Assembly: GCA_029747015.1 (NCBI GenBank)
Contig: JAKOGI010000336.1
Span: 480,001 to 544,000 of the forward strand
Reading direction: 5' to 3'
From: Carnegiea gigantea
Lineage: Eukaryota; Streptophyta; Magnoliopsida; Caryophyllales; Cactaceae
DNA length: 64,000 nt
Made by a program: the position numbers and the translations under genes. This document shows, piece by piece, positions 34,501 to 47,365 of this stretch. Position 1 is the first letter of the stretch. Every line of letters starts with the position of its first letter. The notes beneath the pieces are model-generated. The model saw only the letters and a program-made list of their open reading frames with translations. It was not told where the DNA came from and did no database searches.

Positions 34501-37257
34501 TTAGATGTGAATGTTATGGCGAAAATAATTTTTGTTGTCAAGAATCCAGCTTGGGAACCCAGCTGGGTTCCTGCCTACTAAAATTTGAACCAACTGCGAA
34601 CCCGACCGAGTATTCTGGCTAGGAAACCAAAATGGTTATGTGCTTGCTTTTCTTTGTCTAAAATGTGTTTCGATAAGTAGGGTCTTAGCGTTAAAGGTGT
34701 ATCCGTTTCAATTCAGTCTATTAGGATTTGAATTAGGTGTCCTCTCCAAACCAATTCAGATTATCTCCTCATGCGCTATAAAAAGGGGAAACCCCCTTAG
34801 GTTAGAGGCATCAAATGCACAATGGAAAATTGGAGAGATCATCACAAAGTTGGAGAGGACAACCAGAATCTCAGAAAATGTTGAGAGAACACTAAAATGT
34901 TGAGAGAACCTAGCCAAATCCTTCGTAAATCAATCCTCAAAATGTTATGAGGGGCACGTCAATGCTCAATATTCTCAACCCTATGGTTCTCTAAGTCACT
35001 CACGTAAGTATTCTAAGGGCACCAACATTTTAAACCTTCCCTCTTTCTCTCTGCTTTCTTTCTCATTATTTATTTAATTTTGAGTTTAGCAAGGTGTATT
35101 TTTCAGTTAGTATAGCCCCCGTCCACTAAAACTGTTATTTCTTTGAATCCTTCTGGACTATCATTGTACTTTCAATTCCACTAATTGATACAATTGATCC
35201 TAATATGCTGCATAATTGTTTATTACTATAATTAGCTTTAATTCCTCGTATTGATTAATAGAGGTTGTCGACGATGAGGAGTGATGCCAAAGTGCACTCC
35301 ACAATGATATTGTACCTTAGCCCTTGAATCTAGATGCTCAATTCGAGCCTATGAAGTCAAATTGTCCCAACACCAAGGATTATTTTTGAGACCTTTCAAA
35401 AATCTCTTTGAAACGAGCTTATTATCCCTTTCATTGTCCCTTTGATTTTTAGTTCATATCAACCTGTTGTCCCTTTGATGTCCGTTTGATTATTACTCAT
35501 TTCAAAGAGTGAATTTGGTTTGTAATTTTTCCTAAAACCTGGCTGGCAGCTTTATTAGATGAATTTACAGTCCTTGCATACATTTTTGTTAAATTTTGTC
35601 AAACTAGCCAAAATAGGTTATGTGTCAGAATAGCAACGATGTCTAAACAAAAAACCAGGCTCAGTTCTGGCCCAGCAACCGAGCCTGGTGTTGTGCCACA
35701 AGAACTGAAAAAAGAGCTACAAGTGCACAGCCATAGTTGTAGCACTATATGGTCGTGCACAAAGATGGGTTGATTTAATTATTAGTATTAAAATACTAAA
35801 CTAATCTAATGGAAATAATCCAACTAATATTAATTTCAGATGATACCAAATAACCTCACAAAAATATAATCTATAAAAAGAGCATGAAATTAAAATAAAA
35901 ACTATCGCAATTAAAGATGGAAGAAAGATATTACCTTACTCACTTAAAATTAATAGAGAAAATTCTAAACCGTATTTGCCAGAAACTCCAATAGAGAAAA
36001 TCTGAACCTTTAAGGAATGATCATCACATGACTTCAATATCAACGGCCCTATTGAGTAATAAAAATTGAAACTTTGAATAAGAGAATTTTTGGAAAGTTA
36101 AAAACTGAATAAAAGTGAAACTATAAAGCTTAAATAACTAAAGATAGAGAACGTGAATTGAAACTAGAACTAGAAAAATTAAACTAAAATTAGAATTAGA
36201 AAAATTGAAACTAGTATGAGAAATTGAAATTAAATTCAACTCAAATGAATTCCTAAAATTACAATATTCCCTCAAACTTTAGGAACCAATGATGTAATAG
36301 AAAGAGAGATATTTTAATGGTTTTTAAGGTTCCCTCAAGGCCGCTATTAATGCTAGTAACAACACTCCCCCCCAATTTCCTAATTACTTGATTTTCTTTA
36401 TGCCCAAGCCACCGTCTTAATTCACCGCCTAATTCTGGTTCTATAACTTTGCTAATCTATATGGTAAAGACACCACTTTCCTGATTCCTTCGTCAATCAT
36501 GCAATTGGAGAGAAGTGGCCACAGAGCACTATCACGACATGCCCAATCATGTGGATGTTGCTGGAAAAGAAAAGGCACCAGTTGCCTGCGCTACTTGGGC
36601 TAGCCCACACTACTGAGCTTTAACCTCCTCTTTCTCTTTTGTTAAATTTTTGCTTTCCCTCCTTTCCTCCTATTAGGCTGGACTAGGCTTCTACTAGATT
36701 AAGGCTATACTAGGTTGGGCAATGTCTTGTAGCTTCCGGTTGGGTAATAGAGACAAGAGAAGGCACTAACTTAAATGTTGGCCTGGGTTGGAGCATTGAC
36801 TTGGGCTAACTTGATTAGGAGATTCAAGAAGTATGGGAGATTTAAGAAGTATGGACAAAGTGAAGCTTGGGTTGGGCTGCAGACAGAAAGCCAAACCATT
36901 AAAATATTGAATTAGATTGTTACATCACCTTTTCCTTCCTTTCTTTTTTGTCTACCTTTGTTGCATCTTTTGTTAGGCTTATATGAAATAGGAGAAACTA
37001 GGCTACTGTGGAAATCATCTATGAGCAAGCCCAATGTGCTATATTCTAGCTCGAGCCAAATTTGTTAGCCTCCATCTCTTTATTGCTCATCTTTTATGCC
37101 TATTATTTCATTAAACCTTTATTTTCAGTAAAAATTACAAAATCAAATAAAATCTAATAATAATCTCGACTATAAGTAAAAAGTGAGTAATTAGAAGTAC
37201 TTAAATAATCACTTTGGCACCCAAACACTATTTTCCTAGATCAGGCTGCTGCCCAGT
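34501..37257. other. No gene recognised; possible LTR remnants
   Basis: A TATA-like GCTATAAAAAGGGGAAACC at 34769-34787 follows a region of repeated AACCCAGC / GGTTCC words and resembles a retrotransposon promoter, but no second LTR was found. Related AACCAGGCTC / GAGCCTGG words recur near 35655-35690. 35780-37250 is AT-rich and featureless apart from a short C-run near 36367. Confidence 0.35.
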
Positions 37258-38610
37258 TGTAGCACCCCCAGCCAATAGGGTCATGAGCATTACATTTTCT
37301 TACTTAATTCCTGGGACGAAACGGACAGAGTTTCCCCTAAAAACTAACCGTTTTCATGCTAAAAGCCCTACAATAATCCCCTGCAAATCAACGGAAGTGC
37401 ATAACATTTAAAAGAAGCTCAACAGCCATACGCCGGACTTCATAACTCAACGAGCCACCCGCTCGGAGTACACCAAATAGAATAATTCTTTAATATAGGA
37501 AAAGTAAAAGGTACAACTCAACGGTTTACACAACCGGAGCATTGGAGTTTACATCCCAAAACACAGTTAATTTTGAATAAAGACATCTAACTAGTCAGAT
37601 GGTTGGCTTACACGGCCATACAGAGTGCCTCATAACAATATGCATTACGTGAGCTAGAAAACTTAGTTTACAACAATTATAAACTAGGAATACGTTACAT
37701 CACATCGTTAAACACATGAATCTACTTCTATATGGCACACATGACCCTTTTTCAAGTAGGGCATAGACTCCAGCTCACGTAAGTAACTTGACTTCCACCT
37801 GTCATAACAAAAGCCTGGGGAAAAGGAGGAAAAAGTAATGGGATGAGCAACCACACGCTCAGTGAGATTTCCCCTACTCCTTAAAGCCAAAACAATTGTA
37901 GGCAATAAAACTAATAATAGTCACATATCACGTATTTATACTTTGCTATCATATTAGGCAATCATAGTCCCCAAGAATAGATTACCCCCCTTAAAACTTC
38001 ATTCCAACCCCTCAACTCGTTTCTAGGCCTTAAACGGCCGAACTTCCTTACTAACAAATAGTTAGACACATAATCAAACAAGTAGCAAGGATTGAGTATA
38101 AAGCTTTCAAACATACTTTTGAAAACATAGTGACTCTTGGTAAATACCAAGAAGGGTTTGTAATCCACGCCAACTCCTTTGAAGCTTATAATTCTTTCTA
38201 AAAGCTCTCAAAACATCTAAACTGATAAGAAAGACTTGTCAAGAACATACTTTCGCAGAATATGCACATTGAAACGAATAATGCAACATCTAAAACTTCA
38301 TTTGACTATACTAGGAAATCCTTTCATAAAAGATGAACTGGAGGTACACATTTGAAAGCTTTCTTTCTTTTGTCAAAAACACTTTACTCAGTCTCTTGAG
38401 GCTCGTATTCTTTAAAGGAAACTCCTTTTCTCACTTATTAGAAACTTACTTATAGCATCAAAACATCTTATTGTGCTGGCTAGGGAGGTCAACACCGCCC
38501 TTAAGTGAGATCATCACTCTCCATCTGTGTTATCCCTGGGGTATACGTACTTATCTTTTGGCCAAAACGCATCTTAGTAGAGCAATTCTAACCTCGATAC
38601 TATCCTCTGT

Positions 38611-38885
38611 GGGGTAACAGCTCACACTAGGATAATCATATCCTGAGTCCAGTCCCCCTCAAGGTTTTCTTACGCGTCACACATCATAACTCATCTGGGG
38701 AATAGCTTATACCAAAATAATTAATATCTTGAGTCCAGTTCCCAGGAACAGCTCACACCAAGATAATTCATATCGTGAGTCCAGTTCCTAACTTTTCTTT
38801 AGGGGGAAACAGCTTACGCCATCTTTACGTCCAGTTTCCAGGAACAGCTCATACCAAGATAACTCATATCTTGAGTCCAGTTCCT
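38611..38885. repeat. Cluster of about five hairpin-forming repeats
   Basis: Units of about 45 bp begin GGAACAGCTCA (or GGGGTAACAGCTCA) and end TGAGTCCAGTTCC, so each can fold on itself: GGAAC pairs with GTTCC and CTCAC with GTGAG. Units start near 38611, 38697, 38748, 38811 and 38841; the fourth is shortened. Confidence 0.75.
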
Positions 38886-39009
38886 ACCCTCTGGCCAATT
38901 ACCTAGCACTTTCTTAGCCTTTAAGATCTTCTTTCATTTCTCTTTCTCAAATGCTTACTTTGCTGAAAACTTACTTTTTAAGTGAAATGATCATAACCTT
39001 TTGAATGTT

Positions 39010-40036
39010 TGTAGTTTACTTATTTTTGGCTTAAAACTTCTTATAAATGACATAAGTTTGCCAATTCATAAATCAACTTTGTAAATAGCTTAAAAACTTT
39101 TCAGAATCGTAATAAGTTTGCTAATATGTAAACAAATTTCGCTTTAAACTTAGAAGCTTCTTATAAACATAATACGATTACTGAATCGTAAAACGGCTTA
39201 GTTTCTAACTTGAATACCTCGTACGAACATAATAAGTTGGCTAAATCGTAAAACGACTTCGTTTCTAGCTTAAAAGTTTCATATAAACATATTAGGTTTG
39301 CTAAATCGTAAAACGACTTCGTTTTCATCTCGAAAGCTTCGTTTAAATGTGTTGGGTTTGCTAAATCGTAAAATGACTTCGTTTTCATCTTGAAAGATTC
39401 GTTTAAACGTATAAGGTTTGCTAAATCGTAAGACGACTTCGTTTTTAACTTAAAAGCTTCGTATAGACGTAACACGGCTACTAACTCGCAAAATGACTTC
39501 GTTTTTAACTTAGGAAACTCCTTATAGACGTAAAACGTTTGCTAGTTTGTAAAACGCTCCCTTTCTCACTTAAAAGCTTCGTATAAACGTAATGCGTTTA
39601 TTGACTTATGAAACAACTTCCTTGTAAACTTAGAAGCTTCTTATAAAGGCAATAAGTTGGTTAATACTTAAAACGACTTCACTTTAAACTTAAAAGTTTC
39701 TTATAAACGTGACACGTTTACTGAATCATAAAATGACTTAGTTTCTAGCTTGAATGATTCGTATAAACGTAATAAGTTTACTAAGTCGCAAAATGACTAC
39801 GTTTTTAACTAAAAGGCTTTTTACAAACGTAATAAGGTTGCCTAATCGTAAAACAAATTTGTTTCTAATTGAAAGCTTTGAATAAGTGTAATAGGGTTGC
39901 TAAATCATAAAAACGACTTCGTTTTTAACTAAAAGGCTTCTTATAAATGTAAAACGATTGCTAACTCATAAAAACGACTACACTTTTTAGCTTAATAGCT
40001 TCTTTTGAACGTAATACGTTTGTTAAATTGTAGATC
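39010..40036. repeat. 60-bp tandem minisatellite, about 17 copies
   Basis: Period is 60 bp in the best-kept part (39181-39480), with core words CTAAATCGTAAAACGACTTC and AACTTAAAAGCTTCGT. Edges drift to 58-61 bp. Because 60 is divisible by 3, one minus-strand frame stays open for 104 codons with a 20-residue repeat containing FYDLAN. This is judged a consequence of the repeat, not a gene. Confidence 0.9.
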
Positions 40037-41849
40037 GAAACTCAATAGAGACAAGTAAGCAAAGCATATGCAAATAAGCTAAGCTTCATAATTAGCACCT
40101 TAAGGTGCTCTTCTTCGGGTCATTTAAATCCTTTTAAACTTAAGGAGAGGTCGTATACAAGCCAAAGCCTTAAGCATGTTCAAATCCACTTTTAGTTCAC
40201 TTTTTAAACTTCCTAAACCTATCGACTGTTCAGTCGAGTTACTCATTGAGTAGTTCGACGATTTAGGATTTCTTATAGGCTACAAACATTTTCATAAACT
40301 ACCAGACAATTGGTAAGTACTTAGAAGCATTCGAAATCATGAAAACATGCATTTAACAATCTTTCTTAAACATGTCTGCATTTTGAAAACTACTCACTTA
40401 ATGTCACTTAGCACATTGAGGGAAAGGGGATTCACACATAGCACATTCATACACTTCATATCACCATTCATTAAGCCACACATGGCCCCGCAATCCACAC
40501 GATTGCGGCAATTCACAACCCTATCTCCTTCCTCATACAGCACCGACCACAAGAACCTCAAACCACTCGATAGTTCCACTTCAAACCATCTAACTACCAA
40601 GCTCGGTTCAATATTGACATGTACAAACCAATAATACATAGAACGATCATAAATAAGTATGACATTCATGCTTAATAGTCAACTTAGAATTTTAGCGTAT
40701 ACTAAACTGATACAAATAGAGACTTCAAGCGACATTTACTTTCCAATTCGCAAACAATTAATCATAGGCATAATATTTCGTTGCAACTCCTACAAATAAA
40801 CTGTCGACGCACCCAAATTAATTTAGCCATGATTCAGTTCATTCCATAATCACTTCAACCACTCGGCTAGCATTCTTAGGCTTCAAGCACAATTTAACTA
40901 ATAAACTGATAAATTAATCACGCTACGACAACATCCTTTTGTTAAGCATTTCTCCAATATGCCAGGTTATTAAAATTCAGCATCAATCCGACATGCATTT
41001 AACCCAAATCAATTCCGACCTTATAAATTGTCAATATGAATACTAATTCACCCAACATGATTTCCACGCTCATCTTCAACATATTCTAGCTAATTGCGAT
41101 AAAAACGTTGAAATTATTAGTAATTTAGGAGGAAAGGAACCCTCACCTCGATTTCAAGCTAGAGATTCGAATCCAAGGCTGCTGGGTCAACTTTCGGTGG
41201 TCGAACAACTCCAAACCTTCGACTCTTGCTCACCCACGCTCGAACCAGCCCCAAATCGTGCCCAATTCGTGCCAACCAAAACCCTGGGCGCGCATTCGAA
41301 CTTTAATTCGGCACCCTAAACTATCCACAGTCGCTGCAAGGGCTTCGAATTTTGACCCAGATTTCGCACCAAACAGGAGCTAGCTCGTGGGAGAGGCCGA
41401 ATGGAGGAATTTCGTGGCTAAAAGTGGTGAAAATCCTCTGAAATTTTGAGCTTTTTGGGCCGCGTTCATGGTGAGGGGAGGAGGAAGAAAATGGTGAAGC
41501 AGAGAGGAGAAGAGGGGCCATCAGGGGGGTTTCACGGCAACCCAAGGAAAAGAAGGGGGAGGGGTGTGCGCGAAATGACCAAAATGCCCCTCCCTTTATT
41601 ATTTTGTTTTGTCCCAAACTAGTTTATAATCGATACCGCTAGATTAATTCGTAACCCGAATTCTAAACCCAAATCGATAATATAATCCTTCATCAACTAT
41701 TCATTCCCAAATTTCTCTAGCTTCGATTTAATAATATCGAACTACTTCTAAGGTTGACAACCTAATTGTATTTGGGTTCCTAATTGATTTAGTACCCGTT
41801 AATAACCGTTAATAACGTTTATTAAAAATCGTCGAAAGATTTTCAAAAC

Positions 41850-41901
<52 letters not shown>
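41850..41901. repeat. (AAT)n microsatellite
   Basis: An uninterrupted run of about 17 AAT units lies near the minus-strand start of the large LTR. Confidence 0.95.
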
Positions 41902-42269
41902 CAGTGACAATAACATTCTTTCTTAATAAAATTAACGTTCACTTAGACACTTAGAAAATAATTTTCACCCATATTGCTAATAAAATACGATTTTTATGAC
42001 GGAAAAAGGCGTTACGAACAACTGGACGAAATATAAAGCACACAGGTCTTACACCAGTCCTCTAGATCAAATAGTTAATACTTCCTTCACCAGACCAGAG
42101 ACCTGGACCTAGTTTTCTAGGATCAGGACTCTAATCCAATTCATTGGACTAGCCCAATTATTTTACTAAAGTTTGGTTGTTTTTTCAAAAAAATAAAAAA
42201 TTAATTTTAAAACCGAATACCTAGTAAGCGAATCCAACTATTCATAGGGAAACTACAGCCGGGGGGATC

Positions 42270-43310
42270 CTTGAACATGGTCCTTACAAGTATCTATTAA
42301 TGTCTGGGAATTTACAACTAGAAATAGAAAACATTGCCTTCTTTACTTTTTCTGCTGTAATAGGCCTACTGAGTTCAAGTTGTTGGCTTGAAGATAACTT
42401 TAGGCCCCAAGTTGTTTATCTAAGCATCATTACACATCCTTTGAATACCTTGTTTACCAAGTACATTTTGGAAGTATTCCACCATGCAATCAACCACCTC
42501 TTACTTTACTTTAATAGATGGCCTTGAGTGTCAAGTATTTCAAAGATACAAGCTTCTTATTTCCTCTACTTTAATATAGCAAAGAAGAATTTATTATAAC
42601 CATGTTTGTCATTTCCAATTTGCTTTGGTGTTTGAGAATCCTAGTAAAAGTCTTAAGCTTAATCATTAATTGCTCCCTAGTCTATTCTTCTTTTGCTTAA
42701 GGTGATCTATTGAACGGATCCGGTTTTTTAATCCATTTGTCCATCATCAAGTTGTATTCTTAGGATAATAACTTTACCATGTACATCTTTACACTTCCTT
42801 ATGCAATTTCCTAGGAAGGGCCCTTTAGCTGCTTTATCTTGTGTTGCAACTGAAACATAGAGCATCCTGCCACATATGATGACAACATTGGGTGTAAGAT
42901 ATTAGAAAAGTGATGTGGTGCTTGGCGTATCACAATATTTGTACGAAGTTTACATGTTTTGGTTCGGGACAAAATTAATAATTGGAGGCAATGTTCCGAG
43001 ATACCCTTAGGCAAGAACACAACTCTTGCATCCTCCTATAACAATACCTATTTTGGCTTAACATGTTTTTTAAATATATTATGTCATCCTCTTCTTACCT
43101 ATTTGTCTAAGTGTAAGTGCAACCAGAGGAATGAACATCTACAAGAGCAAACATGCTAATAATGTGGCCAAAATCAGCCAGTTTAGTTGCTGTGATTGTA
43201 TACCACCAATCCTATTATTAATGTTTAGGGTTGCATAATGCCATAAATATTAAGAATGCTAGACCAAAGAGCTTTCAAGTCTTCCATCTGATTGAATCCA
43301 TAATAAATTA
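42270..43310 (-). pseudogene. LINE (L1-type) ORF2 fragment: endonuclease end to start of reverse transcriptase
   Basis: Minus-strand words in order match plant L1 ORF2: FLPKGISEHCLQLLI (endonuclease end; family SDH reads SEH), MFQLQHKIKQLKGP (linker, typically KL-x-LK-x-PL), VVDCMVEYFQNVLG, and PITAEKVKKAMFSI..CKFPDINRY (pre-RT motif, usually APGPDG). Frames shift repeatedly and stops are frequent. The RT catalytic part and 3' end are missing. 42021-42269 holds nothing recognisable. Confidence 0.65.
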
Positions 43311-43485
43311 GATATAAAAATGTTTGCATGAAGCAATGTGTGTGATAAGACAATGAACTAGTTGACTCATAGTTGTGACAATATGAATTTGCTACTAGTT
43401 TAGCCTACGAACCACCAATAGTCTACCATGTGGGTGATGCTCATTGTTGATGTAATAGCACCATCCATGAGCATGGAATTGTAGA

Positions 43486-44119
43486 TGTTAAGAAATTTAT
43501 AATCTCATATTTGTATTTCTAGCATGTAAAACAAAGTAATGTTCAGAGCTACAACAAAGCTTTTAACCTTGACTTATTTCCTAGGCCTTTTAAGGCCGAT
43601 AAGAGTCCAATAAGTAATTGACATTGATCTAACAAAAACCCTATTGACATGGCCACATCATCTGCTCAAGCGTAAAGCCCATTAGAGTAGAGCCCTATCA
43701 TGGACCCTTGACTCACTGAGGCTCACCCAAATTCGGACCTATGCATAAGGGAATTATAGTTAAATTACTGACCAATCCTTATGTACAGTGTCCTACAAAT
43801 ACCCACCGACCCATCTTAGAAAGGTAATTAATTCAAAGCATAGGAATCTAGATAGTGACTTTACCCACGTCAAAATCAGGGTTTCTTGTCTTCCAATAAG
43901 ATTATTCCCTTCCCAAGGCAGAATAACATTCTTGTTTCTTCTGCTTCTCGACCTTCCCTGTAAACGTTTCTGACTTGACCGTTGGAGGGGGATTCCTCGG
44001 ATCCAAATCCGGAGTGTGCCTTTTTTTACGGGAGGAAAGGAGGGTCAATATCTCACACTGTTGCCATCCTATGAGCCCACTTTTCACCACTTCATCCTCA
44101 GGTTATCTATTCAGAAACA
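43486..44119 (+). repeat. 5' LTR of a Tat-lineage Ty3/gypsy element
   Basis: It runs from TGTTAAGAAATTTATAATC to AGAAACA, three bases before a primer site. It contains a TATA-like CCTACAAATACCC near 43792. It also has the stretch CTGACTTGACCGTTGGAGG near 43970, a word arrangement typical of the Tat LTR U5 region. The matching 3' LTR is not in the window. Start position is tentative. Confidence 0.6.
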
Positions 44120-44122
44120 GAT

Positions 44123-44140
44123 TGGTGTCGTTTACAGGGA
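44123..44140 (+). other. Primer-binding site of the Tat element
   Basis: TGGTGTCGTTTACAGGGA corresponds to TGGCGCCGTCTGTGGGAA of described Tat elements, with transitions. The leader continues to 44168 and is resumed at 60777 after two insertions. Confidence 0.65.
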
Positions 44141-44168
44141 AGGATAGTGAGTGATGGTAGTTAGCGAC

Positions 44169-45504
44169 TGATAGGGCAGCATGCGCACGATGGTGATGTA
44201 GCAAATTAAGGTCGATCCCACAGAGACAAGGTCAAGCTACTAGGCTATGTTCCCTCATGATAGGCTAAGCAACTTAAAATTTGAGATTGAAATTAAACTA
44301 ATCTACTATCCAATCTAATGGATAGATATTCAAGGAATTAAACAAAACAATCAATGTCTCAATTCATGCATCAATCAAGCACTTCCCCCTTAATTGGTTA
44401 TTTTAAAACAGACAATGGAAGTATCACAACCATTTTTCAAGCTGAAGTGAAATACCTAAATTCAACCAATTGCCATTTCTCAAGGTCTCTTAATTTCATC
44501 AGGTTTATTAAGCACGTGATTATCAAATTCGTGGTTTCCTAATTGGTGTTACTTTTTCAAGGCTCCATACAATCAAGTCAAATCCTAGGGTTCAAGTATT
44601 GAATTTCACGTTTCAGTTCCTTACACGCTACTCAAAATATGCAAGAAAGTGATCAAAATTCTCAAAAGACGATAAACACCTAGAATTTGATAAAACAATC
44701 TAACAATTCCAAAGTACTAAAAGATATTAACACCAGATCGAGAAATTAGCTATTACTTGCATAAACCCAAGTTCAAGACAACAAAAGCAAATTGATAGTG
44801 CAAAACATAAATCCTAAAATGAGAAAAGAGGAAAAAAAAAGGGGGAAGAGAAGAAAGAGAAATGCTCAGCCAAAAAATGCGCTTGAATCTGTCAATTGCA
44901 AATCCGACATGGAATTCGTGCAAGATCTTCACTTCAATTCGCTCTCTCTCCCTCTAATCTAATACAAATCCTAATTTAGATGATGGACCATGGTAGAATG
45001 GGATGGGATGAATGAAAGCAGTAAAACAGGGCTTTTTCGCTGAAATCAAGTCTACAAAACCATCCAAATGCTTGAAACATGAATAGCTGCAAAGAAATCT
45101 AGCAGACTTATAGGAACAGATCTCACCATGGATTGTCCATGGGGACCACCACAGACTGTGGGCACCACCGTGGTCAAACTCTCATGGCATCTCGTTCTGA
45201 TGCTTGATCAATTTTTATCCTGGGGCTTCTCCTAGATCCTTCTGGGCCGTGGTACTAACCACGGTATGTTCGTGTTGATGTCTTTAGGCCCAGTTTGATA
45301 TCTTCTTCGATCTACGAGGCCTTAAGATGTTCATTATAGTCACATAGCTTGGCTCACAAAGTCAAAATTTGCAAATACTCTCAAAACTAGTGGAACCTAG
45401 AGTAACAGTAGAAATAAGGGCATAAATCGTACAAGTAAGCACACTAATGTCATAAAACGACTCCCAAACACTCATGAGATCCTATGCAAATATGACATTC
45501 ATCA
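44169..45504 (-). repeat. 3' LTR of C2
   Basis: Minus strand starts TGATGAATGTCATA and ends GCTGCCCTATCA; 1336 bp. Palindromic CCATGGATTGTCCATGG-type boxes lie at 45126-45175. Homologous to the other family-C LTRs. Confidence 0.85.
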
Positions 45505-47365
45505 CTCCCCCATGTTTAAAACTTTGCTTGTCCCCAAGCAAACACTAGATAAACCAACAAGGGGAGAACTATTTAGGACTCAAGAACATAGCCTCCTCCT
45601 CAAGTTAGGCAACTCATAGCACATCACAAGCAAGAACATCAATCAGTGACAACCCCAAATAATACATAATGCATTTTAAAATTAGGAGAAGGTGTATGTT
45701 TTCAAAGAAATATATGACCACAAGCTAGATATCAAACTTGATCACCCTAAAGAAGCACAAAGCATATCATGCAAGTACAAAAAATTATAGTGCTAAATAG
45801 ACTAGTAAAACTTCACTTTCGAGGAAACATGGATCACTCCTGCTCATGTGTTTAAATTATAGCATAGGTTCACTCAAGACTTATTCCAAAGATGCAATAT
45901 GCCATATGCTTCCCAAGACTCTCAAATTCTCCACCACTAGAAATGTAATGTGCACATAACAAACAAGAGGTTTTTACTTGGGGTAACGTGGCCTAAAAAG
46001 GGTTAAGGGAAAGGAGTGGATTAAGGAATGTGGGCAATGTGGAGCTATTAGCCAAGTAGTTAGGGACCAATCAATCAAAGCAGTAACTAACCATAAAACT
46101 CACGAACATTCCAAACCTTAAAAAAACACAATGAACATCCTCCACGAATAAAGTAGGGAATGAGTTGACAAAGAAAGGAACACAAGCAATGTATATATCC
46201 AATATCAATCACGCATTCATTTTTTATCCTTATTTTTTTCCCTTTCTTTCCTCTTTTTTTTAAACAAGATTTTTTTCTTTTTTTTCTTTTTCTTCTCTTT
46301 GGCCTTTTTTTAGAAACTGAAATGAGAATTTTAACTATTGAAATGCATAAGACTACGAATTGTCAATGCACAACCTAAAGGATATAAGCAAAACCTAAAT
46401 AAGAGGGGAACAAAACCAAATGCTTAATGTTGTCAACCCCTTAACAAACACACATGCCAAAGCCATCTTAAATTCAATTACCCCCAAAACCACCTAATAC
46501 ATACTTGAAGTGATGCTCTATAGAATTGGCTTAAGGGAAAGAATATGAGCACAACCAAGGGCTAAAATGGAAGCGATCACAACAAGAAAAGGTTCATAAG
46601 CTCAACGGGGCTGGCAAATGGATTAACATGTAACATAAGGGTAGGCTATGGGGCTATGCGGCTAAAGCAACTAGAGAATGAATGCCTCTATCATATTATC
46701 AATTATATACATGCGAATGTGGTTTTAAACGAGAGTCTAGACAAGCTAGAGACGCCACATGAAAGAGTCAAACACATGAAAGAACATGAGACTAAATATA
46801 GTGATTAGTCTAAAGAAGGCTCAAAGTCCCACAGGATATCTACCAAAGTCTCAATTAGCTTATAAAATGACTGTCATGTACCAACATTGGTACTTAAGAC
46901 TCCAAGGGATAACATAGTTCTCAATCAAGACAAGGGTTAAAATAAGAAATATTCATAAATCCTTCAAAAATTTTAGCACCAAAAGGGCTTACACATCAAA
47001 AGTTACTCATGCTCATGACAGCTATTGTGCCTAAAGAATCATCATTAAGGAAATTATCTCAAACCAATCCACACCATCTCTACATGTAATCCTATAGCAA
47101 ATCTAAATGTAACTAAGTGCAACACACCAGTGCAAATAAAAAGAAACCTTGAAACTACATGTGCTAACAAGTAAGCAAACTAAAGACCAAAATGAAAAAC
47201 ATAAAACTACCCTTCCCCCATGCTCAGATAAAGCATTTATCCAAAGTAAAGAAAGTAAGAGAATGGAAAAGGAACAAAATATAATGATCTCACCAGGTTA
47301 GGTGCTGCATACACCTAAGGTAAAGTCACCTCGTAAATGGAGCAAATGGAGCATCAGCCACTCCA
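45505..47365 (-). other. C2 3' non-coding region with hairpin motif and PPT
   Basis: On the minus strand: a purine tract GCATGGGGGAA near 47215, sequence homologous to the Athila A2 3' region, an A/G-rich block (46225-46320), then TTGCTTGGGGACAAGCAA (45524-45541) and the PPT CATGGGGGAG (45505-45514) next to the LTR. No gene is seen. Confidence 0.75.

Larger units (their letters stand above)
37258..42020 (-). repeat. Putative very large (about 4.76 kb) LTR, Tekay/Del-like
   Basis: Read on the minus strand it begins TGTTCGTAACGCC (42020) and ends GGGGGTGCTACA (37258), giving TG...CA ends with the GTAACGCC word seen in chromovirus-type LTRs. Starting about 460 bp in (near 41560) is a C/T-rich, exon-like stretch followed by a splice-donor-like GAGGTGAGGG near 41150. 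The Tekay LTRs at 49933 and 58278 have the same layout (C/T-rich stretch about 480 bp in, then GTGAGTAATC). It contains hairpin repeats (38611-38885), a 60-bp minisatellite (39010-40036) and (AAT)n. No internal element sequence adjoins it, so it would be a solo LTR. No target duplication is visible. Confidence 0.5.

Noticed and set aside
34640..34903. 87-codon plus-strand ORF over a TATA-like site
   Set aside because: No domain, and the sequence looks like LTR promoter rather than coding DNA.
39161..39475. 104-codon minus-strand ORF with five 20-residue repeats
   Set aside because: It is a frame held open by the 60-bp minisatellite; the repeat drifts outside the ORF and no start context or family exists.
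38611..40036. CRISPR-like array
   Set aside because: The repeats are contiguous or merge without unique spacers, there are no cas genes, and the setting is plant DNA.
41321..41617. 98-codon minus-strand ORF, Ser/Pro-rich
   Set aside because: It lies in the exon-like C/T-rich part of the putative LTR, where Tekay LTRs have a similar stretch; no domain is seen.
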